DNA of 64,000 bases from Bacteroidota bacterium. Lineage in GTDB: Bacteria > Bacteroidota > Bacteroidia > JAHEXY01. This document shows positions 1-8,729 of this stretch, in pieces; position 1 is the first letter of the stretch, and every line of letters starts with the position of its first letter. Location of the stretch: assembly GCA_023251875.1 (NCBI GenBank), contig JAHEXY010000003.1:124001-188000 (forward strand), in the 5' to 3' direction. The notes beneath the pieces are model-generated. The model ran no database searches, had not been told where the DNA came from, and worked only from the letters and a program-made list of their open reading frames with translations. The translations under genes were made by a program, and so were the position numbers.

Positions 1-1
1 T

Positions 2-928
2 TGGGATGTTACAACATCCTATGCTCCCGGCACTGCCAATGGTCCGGAAGCTATATTACATGCATCTCCACAGCTTGATTTATTTGAGCCCGATTTAAAA
101 GATGCCTGGAAAAATGGAATTTACATGCAACCTATTTCTCTAAAATGGATGGATCTTAACCAGAGTTTGCGAGCAAAAGCCGAAAAATGTATTGATGCAT
201 TAGAAAGCGGAAAAAACATTGACGACCCAGAATTAAAGCCACACTATGCCGAAATAAATAAAGCTTGTGAAGAACTAAAAGCGGCTGTTTATAACGATGC
301 ACAAACTTTATTACAACAAAATAAATTAGTGGGTGTTGTTGGAGGAGATCATAGCTCCCCATTAGGGCTGATGGAAGCTTTAGCCGAGAAATATAATGAT
401 TATGCCATTTTACAAATTGATGCCCATGCAGATTTGCGTGTGGCATTTGAAGGGTTTACTTATTCACACGCTTCTATTATGTACAATGCATTGCAAATAG
501 CAAGTGTAAGCAAATTGGTGCAAGTAGGTATACGCGATATATGTGAAGCAGAAATAAATTTAATTAATAATTCACACGGTAGAATAAAAACATTTTTCGA
601 TTGGGAACTCAAAGAAGACTACTACAATGGAAATTCATGGAGTGCCCTTTGTGATGAAATTATTAATGAATTACCACAACATGTTTATATTAGTTTTGAT
701 ATTGATGGATTAGATCCTAAACTTTGTCCCAATACCGGAACTCCTGTTGCAGGAGGTTTTGAACTGCAACAAACATTTTATTTATTAAAAAAAATTGTAG
801 ATGCCGGTAAAACCATTATTGGCTTTGATCTTTGTGAGGTAACTCCCGGTAAAGATGAATGGGATGGAAATGTAGGAGCCAGGGTTCTTTATAAACTTTG
901 CAATTTAATGTGGAAATCTAAAACTTAG
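2..928 (+). CDS. Ureohydrolase (agmatinase/arginase family), 5' end cut by window edge
   Basis: The frame is open from base 2, so the gene begins before the window; the ATG at 125 is internal. About 308 residues are visible. The binuclear manganese ligands of the arginase/agmatinase family are present in order: GGDHS, DAHADLR and SFDIDGLDP, followed by the conserved Glu in GFDLCEVTPG. Enzymes of this family hydrolyse a guanidino group to release urea, from arginine, agmatine or formimidoylglutamate. I see the fold and metal site but not the substrate. Agmatinase is my first guess, since Bacteroidota often pair such a gene with biosynthetic arginine decarboxylase, but the upstream neighbour is outside the window. 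The next gene is convergent, 9 bases away. Confidence 0.85.
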   Translation, partial: WDVTTSYAPGTANGPEAILHASPQLDLFEPDLKDAWKNGIYMQPISLKWMDLNQSLRAKAEKCIDALESGKNIDDPELKPHYAEINKACEELKAAVYNDAQTLLQQNKLVGVVGGDHSSPLGLMEALAEKYNDYAILQIDAHADLRVAFEGFTYSHASIMYNALQIASVSKLVQVGIRDICEAEINLINNSHGRIKTFFDWELKEDYYNGNSWSALCDEIINELPQHVYISFDIDGLDPKLCPNTGTPVAGGFELQQTFYLLKKIVDAGKTIIGFDLCEVTPGKDEWDGNVGARVLYKLCNLMWKSKT

Positions 929-937
929 AATATTTCA

Positions 938-1558
938 TTATTTATCATTCGCTTGCTGAGAAAGCACTATTGCTGTTACAATAGCCGAAATTGTAAATCC
1001 TATACCTGATATAGCCAAACTGTGAAATAACTTCTTTTTTTGTGCCCCATCAACAAATCCTGTTTGATACACTTCGTTATTTTTGAATTCAGTACGGCCA
1101 AGTTTTTCCCAATTAACATGCGGATGAATAGCCGCATTAATACCAACAGATAATCCTGTTGCAAGCCCTGCCCAAGGAAAAGCAGGCAAAAAAACCGGAG
1201 ACACTAATGCAATAACTCCAATGGAAATATCAGAAACCAGAGGTTTAAATGTTTTTTTTGCATCTCTATAACCAACTAAATACAAATTCATTTGCTCCGG
1301 AGTAAAGTAAAAATCAAGTGCGGTATCTTGTTTATAAACAATAAGCTCTTGCCCATTTGCATATTTTATTGAATAAAGATTATGTAAATAAACAATCTTT
1401 TTTTTTGTTTTATTCACTTGAGTATAAACAAGAGTAGAATCATTTTTTTCGATTACTTTAATAATCTTAGTTTTTCCTCCCAAAATAAATAATGTATCCT
1501 GAGAATAAGCATTTATAGTTATAAAAAGTATAAATAGTAATTGCGATAAGTACTTCAT
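938..1558 (-). CDS. Exported protein of unknown function
   Basis: 206 residues beginning with a clear signal peptide (MKYLSQLLFILFITINAYSQ, cleavage likely before Asp21). Residues about 22-85 are beta-rich and read like the short N-terminal domain seen in many Bacteroidota exported proteins (phrases such as LHNLYSIKYANGQ). Two hydrophobic segments follow, near residues 110-140 and at the C-terminus near 180-200, so it is probably anchored in an envelope membrane. I do not recognise a family with a known role. It converges with the ureohydrolase and diverges from gcvP. ATG start; no other start fits the signal peptide. Confidence 0.6.
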   Translation of the reverse strand: MKYLSQLLFILFITINAYSQDTLFILGGKTKIIKVIEKNDSTLVYTQVNKTKKKIVYLHNLYSIKYANGQELIVYKQDTALDFYFTPEQMNLYLVGYRDAKKTFKPLVSDISIGVIALVSPVFLPAFPWAGLATGLSVGINAAIHPHVNWEKLGRTEFKNNEVYQTGFVDGAQKKKLFHSLAISGIGFTISAIVTAIVLSQQANDK

Positions 1559-1623
1559 ATATATTCTTCCGTTTAAGGTGACAATATATGTAAAATAATG
1601 GAAACAAATAACTGAAATATCAT

Positions 1624-1631
1624 TACCTTTG
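1624..1631 (+). promoter_or_regulatory. Probable -7 promoter element of gcvP
   Basis: TACCTTTG matches the Bacteroidota -7 consensus TAnnTTTG and lies 32 bases before the gcvP start. I see no good -33 TTG or TTTG at the usual spacing, so this is a half-match only. Confidence 0.4.
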
Positions 1632-1663
1632 TAGCATTATTTTTTTCAAAAACTATCTATCTC

Positions 1664-4546
1664 ATGTACAACGAAAAATTTACAACCCGCCATAATGGTC
1701 CAGGAAAATCAGATGTTGAAAAAATGTTGAAAGTTATTGGTGAACCAACATTAGATTCTCTTATTGCTAATACAGTGCCCAATTCTATAAGGCTAACAAA
1801 AAAATTAAATGTGAATGCTGCTATGAGTGAGTTTGAATACCTCAACCATATTCGCGAAGTAGGTGCTAAAAATAAAGTATACAAATCCTATATAGGCCTG
1901 GGCTATTATAATTGCATCACTCCAAGTGTAATTAAAAGAAATGTGTTTGAAAATCCGGGATGGTATACAGCCTATACACCTTATCAAGCTGAAATTTCTC
2001 AAGGCCGTTTAGAAGCATTGTTGAATTTTCAAACCATGGTATGTGATTTAACTGCCATGCCTATTGCAAATGCATCATTACTTGATGAAGGTACGGCAGC
2101 AGCAGAAGCCATGAATATGTTACATAATAACAGAACCAAAGAAGCTCAAAAAAATAATGCCAATCAATTTTTTGTTGATCAAAATTGCTTTCCGCAAACG
2201 ATTGCTGTTTTAAGAACAAGGGCGCTTCCATTAGGAATTGAATTGATAATTGGAAATTATTCTACTTTCAAATTTTCTTCTTCCATTTTTGGAGCATTAT
2301 TACAATACCCTGATGCCAATGGGTCTGTAAATTATTATGCTGATTTTGTTACTCAAGCACATGCAAATAATGCACATGTTGTAGTAGCTGCTGATTTATT
2401 GAGTTTAACTTTGCTCACTCCTCCTGGAGAATGGGGGGCTGATGTGGTTGTTGGAACCACACAACGCTTTGGCGTACCTATGGGATATGGTGGTCCGCAT
2501 GCAGCATATTTTGCAACTAAAGAAGATTTTAAACGCAGTCTACCGGGCCGTATTATTGGAGTGACTATTGATGCTGATGGCAATCACGCATTGCGCATGG
2601 CATTACAAACACGCGAACAACACATCAGAAGAGAAAAAGCAACTTCAAATATTTGTACAGCTCAGGTTTTATTAGCTGTTATGGCTAGTATGTATGCTGT
2701 ATACCATGGGCCAAAAGGATTAAAAAGTATTGCAACAAGAACGCATCAATTAACAGGTAATTTAAATACTCAATTGAATGCCCTTGGATACAAACAACAC
2801 AACCCATATTATTTTGATACATTAAAAGTAAGTTTACCATCAGGAATAAAAATGAATGAACTTACAACTCTAACAGAAAAAGCTCAAATAAATTTTCATA
2901 TCATAGACAATAATACGTTTAGTATTAGTTTAGATGAAACTACATTTGAAAAAGATGTTGAAAATATTGTAGCAGTTTTAGCCAATGCTTCTAAAAAAAC
3001 ACATTCCTATACACCATCATTAAATGGAAATTCATTACCAGGAATGCCAGATCAATTAAAAAGAACTTCAACTTATCTTACACATCCTATATTTAATGCC
3101 CATCATTCAGAAACACAAATGATGCGATACATTAAAAAATTAGAAAACAAAGATATCTCTCTTACCCATGCTATGATTTCATTGGGTTCATGCACCATGA
3201 AATTAAATGCAGCAAGCGAAATGTATCCTGTTTCTTATCCTGAATTTGCCAATATGCATCCCTTTGCTCCTGCAGAACAAGCGCAAGGATACAAACAAAT
3301 AATTAGTGAATTAGAAAATGCATTGTGCGAAATAACAGGCTTTGCAGGGGTTTCGCTACAACCAAATTCAGGTGCACAAGGAGAATATGCAGGCTTATTG
3401 GTTGTTCAAGCCTATCACAAAAGCCGTAATCATACTTATAGAAATATTGCGCTTATTCCTTCTTCTGCGCATGGCACCAACCCTGCCAGTGCTGTATTAG
3501 CCGGTTTAAATGTTGTTGTTGTTAAGTGTGACGAAATGGGAAATATTGATGTTGCAGATTTAAAAATAAAAGCCGAACAGCATAAAGAAAATTTATCTGT
3601 ATTGATGGCAACCTATCCATCTACACATGGAGTATTTGAAGAAAAAATAAAAGAGGTTACAGATATTGTTCACGCCAATGGAGGACAAGTATACATGGAT
3701 GGCGCCAATATGAATGCTCAAGTAGGATTAACCAACCCTGCAACTATTGGGGCAGATGTGTGTCATTTAAATCTTCATAAAACTTTTGCTATTCCGCATG
3801 GTGGTGGAGGCCCGGGTATGGGACCAATTGGGGTAGCAAGCCATTTAGTTCCTTTCTTACCATCTCATCCTGTTATAAAAACCGGTGGAGAAAATGGCAT
3901 CGATCCTGTATCTGCAGCTCCTTGGGGAAGTGCATCTATTCTTCTTATTTCTTACGGATATATAAAAATGCTAGGTGCTGAAGGCATTACCGAAGCAACT
4001 AAAACAGCTATTTTAAATGCCAATTATCTTAAAGCCCGACTTTCATCTTATTATCCTGTTTTGTATCAAGGTAGCAAAGGCAAAGTGGCCCACGAAATGA
4101 TTATCGATTGTCGTGAATTTAAAAAAGCACATATTGAAGTAACTGATATTGCAAAACGATTAATGGATTATGGATTTCATGCACCAACAGTTTCTTTTCC
4201 AGTTGCAGGTACATTAATGATTGAGCCAACAGAAAGTGAAGCCATGGATGAACTCGACCGTTTTTGCGAAGTAATGATTTCTATTCGTAAGGAAATTGAA
4301 GAAATTGTCAATGGCAAAGCAGATGCTGAAGATAATGTATTAAAAAATGCACCACACACACTTAAATCAGTTGTGGCAGATAATTGGAATCACGCCTACG
4401 CTAGAGAAAAAGCCGCATTTCCATTGGCTTGGCTAAAAGAAACAAAAGTATGGCCAACTGTGCGCAGAGTAAACGACTCTCATGGTGATAGAAATTTAGT
4501 TTGTAGTTGTTTGCCAATTGAAAATTATGAATTAACGGAAGCATAA
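1664..4546 (+). CDS. gcvP: Glycine dehydrogenase (decarboxylating), P-protein of the glycine cleavage system
   Basis: 960 residues, the full length of single-chain P-proteins. The enzyme decarboxylates glycine and passes the aminomethyl group to the lipoyl arm of H-protein. The pyridoxal-phosphate lysine is in [18 protein letters not shown] at about residue 706, and the glycine-rich loop after it is intact. The N-terminal half carries the TARHNG-like opening (TTRHNGP) and [16 protein letters not shown], both typical. The lipoamide dehydrogenase that serves this complex (lpdA) is 4 kb away on the other strand. No gcvT or gcvH is adjacent. ATG start, with a TAnnTTTG promoter element upstream; a palindromic repeat lies just after the stop. 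Confidence 0.97.
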   Translation: MYNEKFTTRHNGPGKSDVEKMLKVIGEPTLDSLIANTVPNSIRLTKKLNVNAAMSEFEYLNHIREVGAKNKVYKSYIGLGYYNCITPSVIKRNVFENPGWYTAYTPYQAEISQGRLEALLNFQTMVCDLTAMPIANASLLDEGTAAAEAMNMLHNNRTKEAQKNNANQFFVDQNCFPQTIAVLRTRALPLGIELIIGNYSTFKFSSSIFGALLQYPDANGSVNYYADFVTQAHANNAHVVVAADLLSLTLLTPPGEWGADVVVGTTQRFGVPMGYGGPHAAYFATKEDFKRSLPGRIIGVTIDADGNHALRMALQTREQHIRREKATSNICTAQVLLAVMASMYAVYHGPKGLKSIATRTHQLTGNLNTQLNALGYKQHNPYYFDTLKVSLPSGIKMNELTTLTEKAQINFHIIDNNTFSISLDETTFEKDVENIVAVLANASKKTHSYTPSLNGNSLPGMPDQLKRTSTYLTHPIFNAHHSETQMMRYIKKLENKDISLTHAMISLGSCTMKLNAASEMYPVSYPEFANMHPFAPAEQAQGYKQIISELENALCEITGFAGVSLQPNSGAQGEYAGLLVVQAYHKSRNHTYRNIALIPSSAHGTNPASAVLAGLNVVVVKCDEMGNIDVADLKIKAEQHKENLSVLMATYPSTHGVFEEKIKEVTDIVHANGGQVYMDGANMNAQVGLTNPATIGADVCHLNLHKTFAIPHGGGGPGMGPIGVASHLVPFLPSHPVIKTGGENGIDPVSAAPWGSASILLISYGYIKMLGAEGITEATKTAILNANYLKARLSSYYPVLYQGSKGKVAHEMIIDCREFKKAHIEVTDIAKRLMDYGFHAPTVSFPVAGTLMIEPTESEAMDELDRFCEVMISIRKEIEEIVNGKADAEDNVLKNAPHTLKSVVADNWNHAYAREKAAFPLAWLKETKVWPTVRRVNDSHGDRNLVCSCLPIENYELTEA

Positions 4547-4549
4547 AAA

Positions 4550-4595
4550 AACAATTCCAAACATCCCTCTCCTTTGGAGAGGGTTAGGGTGAGGT
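4550..4595. repeat. Palindromic repeat, core CCCTCTCC-TTT-GGAGAGGG
   Basis: A perfect 8-base stem (4565-4572 with 4576-4583) with a TTT loop is followed by TTAGGGTGAGG. The left flank AACAATTCCAAAC recurs inverted at 32945-32959, marking both as one family. It sits 4 bases after the gcvP stop and could serve as its 3' hairpin. Confidence 0.75.
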
Positions 4596-4618
4596 ATAAA
4601 AAATAAGTTTATCCCATA

Positions 4619-4650
4619 TTGTTAAAAAAGTAAATAAAATCTTAAATTCG
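4619..4650 (+). promoter_or_regulatory. Bacteroidota-type promoter of the T9SS-secreted protein gene
   Basis: TTG at 4619-4621, a 21-base spacer, then TAAATTCG at 4643-4650, one base off TAnnTTTG. The start codon is 40 bases further on. Confidence 0.45.
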
Positions 4651-4690
4651 CAATCTTTACCATTAACTAATTATTTAAAAATCACAAAAA

Positions 4691-6568
4691 ATGAAAAAAA
4701 CGTACCTTGTATTTGTAATGCTTCTTACGCTATGTTTGGGTGTTTACGCACAACAGCAAATTTCAAAAGCCAGCTTACAAAATCACCTAAGTCTTCCAAT
4801 AAAAACTGTTAAACTTTCGCAAGAAAAACTTGCAAATTCTGTAAGCTTTCAAAAAAATGGCAATCCTTTAATTTTAAGTGCAGGCGATACAATCTTATAT
4901 GAAGATTTTAGTGATAGTATTCCTAATACATGGACACAATCCGGTGATTTTGATTGGACGTTTACAAAATCAGGTCCTTCATTGAGCGGTTATGGTATGA
5001 AATCTACAACAAAATCAAACGGTTGGATGATGCTTGATGGATATCTTAGCGGTGTTGGTACAGGTGACGGAAAAGCTATTGTTACTACACAAGCGATTGA
5101 TTGTTCATCAAGAAATAGTGTGATGTTAGTATTTCAAGAATATTTTTATCAACTAAATGGGGCATACACTTATGTTGATGTAAGTACTGATAATGTTAAT
5201 TGGACAGAATACGATGCAAACCCTAATTATTCAGGTAACCAAGCTACTGCTAATCCTCAAATAGTAAAATTAAATCTTACAGATATTGCTGCAAATCAAT
5301 CTACCGTTTATATTCGATTTATTTGGGATAACACACAAAACCCTGGTGCATTAAATGTATTCTGGCAAATTGATGATGTTATGTTAGTTGAAGCTAATGA
5401 TAATAACCTATCACTTACTGATGTTTTCACTTCAACAGACGCTTTGGGTTTTGATGATTATTATTCAATGATTCCATTAGAAGAAGTTCCAACATTTTTT
5501 TACGAAGGAAGAATTGTGAATAATGGTGCACTAGATCAAACCAATGTTACCTTTAATGGCAATGTAGATTTTAATTCTGCTTCTGTTTTTTCTGATTTAA
5601 GTAGTCCGTTAAATATGCTTTCTGCTGAAGTAGATACATTTGAGGCAAGCCAAACAGGTTTTATGCCTACAGATTATGGTGATTATACTGTAAGTCTTTG
5701 GGCTGATCAAGATGAAACAGAAACAGCATCTGATACAGTAGATAATTACAAAACATTTGATTTTAATGTAAACGATACTGTTTATGCTAGAGATAATGGT
5801 ACTTATAAAGGCAGCACAGGACCATCGAGCTATGGAGATGCTGAAATGGAAATAGGAACCATATTTACACTTGCAACTGATGCAGACATTACTTCAGCTT
5901 CAATGTATTCTGGAAGCGGATGTAAAACCAATAGTGCATTCTATTTTAATGTATACTCTGTTGATCCCAATGATTTTTCGGTAAGTAATGTTTTAACATC
6001 AGACATCTATACATTTACAGACAATAACCATTCAAAAAAATGGTTAACAATAAATATTCCTGCACAAACCTTAACCGCTGGTATATATATTTTAACTGTT
6101 TATTTAATTGATGGAGATCCTAATACAGGAACAGTTTTTATAGGAGATTGCCTACCTTCGTTTATGGCTAATGGAATTCAAGGAAATCACAATAGCTTTA
6201 TTTTCCAAAACTCTGATATTAAATATCAATATGGAAATTACCTGCCTATGATGCGCATGAATTTTGGTGGATTAAGTAATGGTATCCATGATCCTAAATC
6301 AAACAATGCAACTTTAACTCAAAATTATCCTAATCCATTTAATGGAGAAACACGTATTGAATATTCATTAAGCAAAAAAGCCTCTAATGTTTCTTTAAAT
6401 ATTATGGATCTTACAGGAAAAGTAATTGCTATTGTAAATGAAGGAAGCAAAGCCGCAGGAAAATACAATGTAAATTTTGATGCTTCTACATTAAGTGCAG
6501 GAACTTATTTGTATTCTGTAAATGTTGATGGAGCAAAAACAACTAAAAAAATGATTATTACTGAGTAA
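4691..6568 (+). CDS. T9SS-secreted protein with jelly-roll (choice-of-anchor J-like) domain and type A sorting domain
   Basis: 625 residues. Signal peptide MKKTYLVFVMLLTLCLGVYA, then a region near residues 65-235 (LYEDFSD, GWMMLDGYLSG, WQIDDVMLVE) that resembles the choice-of-anchor J / cleaved-adhesin jelly roll found on secreted Bacteroidota proteins. A middle beta-rich region follows. The last 80 residues are a type IX sorting domain: NYPNPFNGETRIEYSL, a Gly-Lys-Val turn, and a closing LSAGTYLYSVNVDG with a basic tail. The protein should pass through the T9SS and have this tail removed by a PorU sortase, two of which are encoded at 16.6-24.3 kb. The precise substrate or partner is not visible. 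It has its own promoter and terminator. Confidence 0.85.
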   Translation: MKKTYLVFVMLLTLCLGVYAQQQISKASLQNHLSLPIKTVKLSQEKLANSVSFQKNGNPLILSAGDTILYEDFSDSIPNTWTQSGDFDWTFTKSGPSLSGYGMKSTTKSNGWMMLDGYLSGVGTGDGKAIVTTQAIDCSSRNSVMLVFQEYFYQLNGAYTYVDVSTDNVNWTEYDANPNYSGNQATANPQIVKLNLTDIAANQSTVYIRFIWDNTQNPGALNVFWQIDDVMLVEANDNNLSLTDVFTSTDALGFDDYYSMIPLEEVPTFFYEGRIVNNGALDQTNVTFNGNVDFNSASVFSDLSSPLNMLSAEVDTFEASQTGFMPTDYGDYTVSLWADQDETETASDTVDNYKTFDFNVNDTVYARDNGTYKGSTGPSSYGDAEMEIGTIFTLATDADITSASMYSGSGCKTNSAFYFNVYSVDPNDFSVSNVLTSDIYTFTDNNHSKKWLTINIPAQTLTAGIYILTVYLIDGDPNTGTVFIGDCLPSFMANGIQGNHNSFIFQNSDIKYQYGNYLPMMRMNFGGLSNGIHDPKSNNATLTQNYPNPFNGETRIEYSLSKKASNVSLNIMDLTGKVIAIVNEGSKAAGKYNVNFDASTLSAGTYLYSVNVDGAKTTKKMIITE

Positions 6569-6571
6569 TAA

Positions 6572-6672
6572 TTTTTATTGACAGTTTTAAAAATTTCAAA
6601 TGTGTCCCTCTCTTTGAGAGGGATAAAGGGAGAGGAAATAAAAAATACAATTTTTAAAATTGTCAATAAAAA
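6572..6672. repeat. Complete palindromic repeat element with terminal inverted repeats
   Basis: Outer arms 6572-6595 and 6649-6672 are inverted copies matching at 23 of 24 positions. Inside lies the core CCCTCTC-TTT-GAGAGGG (6606-6622) followed by ATAAAGGGAGAGG. This is one of three full-length copies in the window, the others being at 32335 and 58720. It lies between two convergent genes and runs into the terminator at 6668. Confidence 0.8.
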
Positions 6673-6702
6673 AGGCTGTCTTACAAAAGGCAGCTTTTTT
6701 TT
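6668..6702. terminator. Bidirectional rho-independent terminator
   Basis: AAAAAAGGCTGTC, an 8-base loop, then GGCAGCTTTTTTTT. The stem allows one or two G-T pairs, with A and T tracts on both sides. It ends the plus-strand secreted protein gene and the minus-strand hemH. Confidence 0.75.
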
Positions 6703-7702
6703 ATTTTATAATTTCAACTAGAGCATTTACCCAATCCGGATGTTCATTTAAGCTTTCAACCAATGTAAGTTTCTCCCCTCCTAATTTTTTAAATTCCTCA
6801 TTGTATTCAACAGCAATTTCATTTACAGTTTCAAGGCAATCAGCCACAAATGCCGGTGAAAAAACAAGAATATTTTTTTTACCTGATTTAGCTAACTGAG
6901 CCATTGTATCTTGAAAGTATGGGCCAATCCAAGGTGTGCGACCTAATAAAGATTGAAAGCAAGTAGAATATTTATCTTGAGAAAGATTTAATTTTTTCAC
7001 CAACAAATGCGTTGTAGCATGGCAATTGGCTTTGTAACAATATTTATTGCGCTCCGTAATTTGATTACAGCAATTAGGAGAAAGGCATTTGCCATCGCAA
7101 TCTGCATTTTTAATATGCCTTTCAGGTACACCATGGTAACTGAATAACATATGATCGAATTTGTTAAAGTCATATTCTTTTGTTCTTTCAACCCAGGCAT
7201 CAATAAAAGCAGGATGATTATAAAAAGAATTTACAAATTGAATACTGGGCACAACTATCCATTTGCTCACAACTTTCATTACTGCTTCATTAATAGAACC
7301 TGTGGTGGATGAAGCATATTGAGGGAATAGAGGAACTATAATTAATTTATCAAACTGCGTAGGCTTTAATTCATTCAAGGCTTTTTCTATTGAGGGATTT
7401 CCGTAATTCATCCCTAGCCCCACAACATAATCACTACCTAGTTTTTCTTGCAATTTACGTTGTACTTGTTTTCCATAATGCAAAAGAGGAGAGCCTTCTG
7501 CCATCCAAATTTCTTTGTATAGTTTTGAAACCCTTGGAGAGCGAAAAGGAAGAATAATAAAATTTCTCAAAAAAAATCTTCCAATATCCGACATATCAAA
7601 CACCCTGGGATCAGAAAAAAACTGAGCGTGGTATTTGCGCACATCACTTACTGATGCGCTATCGGGGGTACCGAGATTTATGAGTAATATTGCTGTTTTC
7701 AA
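6701..7702 (-). CDS. hemH: Ferrochelatase
   Basis: 333 residues, normal bacterial length. It inserts ferrous iron into protoporphyrin IX as the last step of heme synthesis. The opening KTAILLINLGTPDS is the family signature and the catalytic histidine is in HMLFSYHGVPERH. Just after it is a cysteine-rich insert (DCDGKCLSPNCC, then NKYCYKANCH) with seven Cys in about 30 residues. Such internal cysteines bind a [2Fe-2S] cluster in some bacterial ferrochelatases; that it does so here is inference. The start codon is TTG: an in-frame TAA lies two codons upstream and no ATG precedes the conserved N-terminus. Confidence 0.95.
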   Translation of the reverse strand: MKTAILLINLGTPDSASVSDVRKYHAQFFSDPRVFDMSDIGRFFLRNFIILPFRSPRVSKLYKEIWMAEGSPLLHYGKQVQRKLQEKLGSDYVVGLGMNYGNPSIEKALNELKPTQFDKLIIVPLFPQYASSTTGSINEAVMKVVSKWIVVPSIQFVNSFYNHPAFIDAWVERTKEYDFNKFDHMLFSYHGVPERHIKNADCDGKCLSPNCCNQITERNKYCYKANCHATTHLLVKKLNLSQDKYSTCFQSLLGRTPWIGPYFQDTMAQLAKSGKKNILVFSPAFVADCLETVNEIAVEYNEEFKKLGGEKLTLVESLNEHPDWVNALVEIIK

Positions 7703-7781
7703 AGATTAAAAGATTAGAACGCTGATCACGCAGACGGATATGATAAAATATGATTTATTTGTTTTTATAATACTGTATACG

Positions 7782-8534
7782 TTACAAATTTTTCAACTCA
7801 TTTTCGATAAACTTGGCTAACATTTCTTTACTTGGTAGCTCCATTAAATATTTACTTACAAGCGGAAGATTTAGAAAATCGAAAAAATAAACAGATTTTA
7901 TAGCATCAGATGGATTTGCTGGTGTTATTTTGTCTTCTAATTCATTAAATGCCGATTCTGTATTTTGGGATAAGCCCATTCTTTCATAGGTAAGAGTAGC
8001 AATTTGCCTTTCTAATTCTCTAACTGAAAGCGTATTTTTAATAACTAATAATTCATAAAATTTTCGCTTGGAAGCATCACTTATTTTAATGAGTTCAACA
8101 AAATGAGTATATGAAATTTTATTGAATACATGAATAAAATACTTGTCAGCATTATGATTATAAGTTGATTGTAATTCGGGGGGCAGTGACCCCCGAATTG
8201 GAAAATAATCTAATTTACTAGCAATCAATGAATAAATTGGTAAAGATGTAAGGTGTTGGGAAAAATAAAGATATGTTTTATAAAAAGCTCTAAAATTTCT
8301 CAACTCCCTTTCATTAACATTTTTGAGTTGTTTTGATTTAAGCTCATCAGCTAAAATAGATAATAATTTAGCCCCGTACTTTGCTCTATCTTCTCCTTCT
8401 TGTTCATATTCTACAATATAAAAACCGATAAGCCAATTACGCAAAGTAATATGGGTATTAACAGCCTTAACGGCACTTTGCTGTAAGTGGGTATTTGTTG
8501 TTAAAATTGTATTTATTAGTTTTTGAAAATTCAT
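7782..8534 (-). CDS. DUF1016/YhcG-like protein lacking the PDDEXK nuclease core
   Basis: 250 residues. Positions about 15-190 match the DUF1016 (YhcG) N-terminal domain, including SDASKRKFYELLVIKNTLS followed by VRELERQIATLTYERMGLS. In full YhcG proteins (about 350 residues) a PDDEXK nuclease domain follows, beginning with a phrase like FEFLNLP and ending with a phrase like SKYQLYLPNKEEL. Here VYFFDFLNLP is joined directly to LVSKYLMELPSKEMLAKF, as if the roughly 100-residue catalytic core had been deleted in frame. So nuclease activity is unlikely. The alignment is from memory of the family. A perfect 10-base palindrome sits inside the gene at 8173-8199. Role unknown; an accessory or regulatory protein, or a decaying gene. 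Confidence 0.65.
   Translation of the reverse strand: MNFQKLINTILTTNTHLQQSAVKAVNTHITLRNWLIGFYIVEYEQEGEDRAKYGAKLLSILADELKSKQLKNVNERELRNFRAFYKTYLYFSQHLTSLPIYSLIASKLDYFPIRGSLPPELQSTYNHNADKYFIHVFNKISYTHFVELIKISDASKRKFYELLVIKNTLSVRELERQIATLTYERMGLSQNTESAFNELEDKITPANPSDAIKSVYFFDFLNLPLVSKYLMELPSKEMLAKFIENELKNL
8173..8199. repeat. Perfect 10-base palindrome inside the DUF1016-like gene
   Basis: AATTCGGGGG, 7-base loop, CCCCCGAATT. It is far more GC-rich than its surroundings and encodes the phrase PIRGSLPPE, close to a site of low conservation in the domain. It looks like an inserted short palindrome kept in frame. Confidence 0.6.
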
Positions 8535-8587
8535 ATTAGCTTATAATCAACAAGGGTATAAAATCAAATAAAGCTTGTCAGAAAAAC

Positions 8588-8725
8588 TTAATCTTTAAAT
8601 AAACCAAACATTACCCAAGCCATATAACCCATAAAAAGTAAAACTGCCAATCCTATTAGTAATAATATTATAATAACGCTTATCGTAATAAATAGCATTA
8701 TTTTACTCTCATTTGGCTTTTTCAT
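8588..8725 (-). CDS. Small single-span membrane protein (45 aa)
   Basis: ATG at 8725 opens a 45-codon frame: a charged start MKKPNESKIM, one long hydrophobic stretch (LFITISVIIILLLIGLAVLL, then FMGYMAW) and the tail GLFKD. It starts 4 bases after the lpdA stop on the same strand, so it is probably cotranscribed with lpdA. I know no named family. The long, clean transmembrane segment and tight spacing argue for a real gene; the short length keeps confidence moderate. Confidence 0.5.
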   Translation of the reverse strand: MKKPNESKIMLFITISVIIILLLIGLAVLLFMGYMAWVMFGLFKD

Positions 8726-8729
8726 TCAA

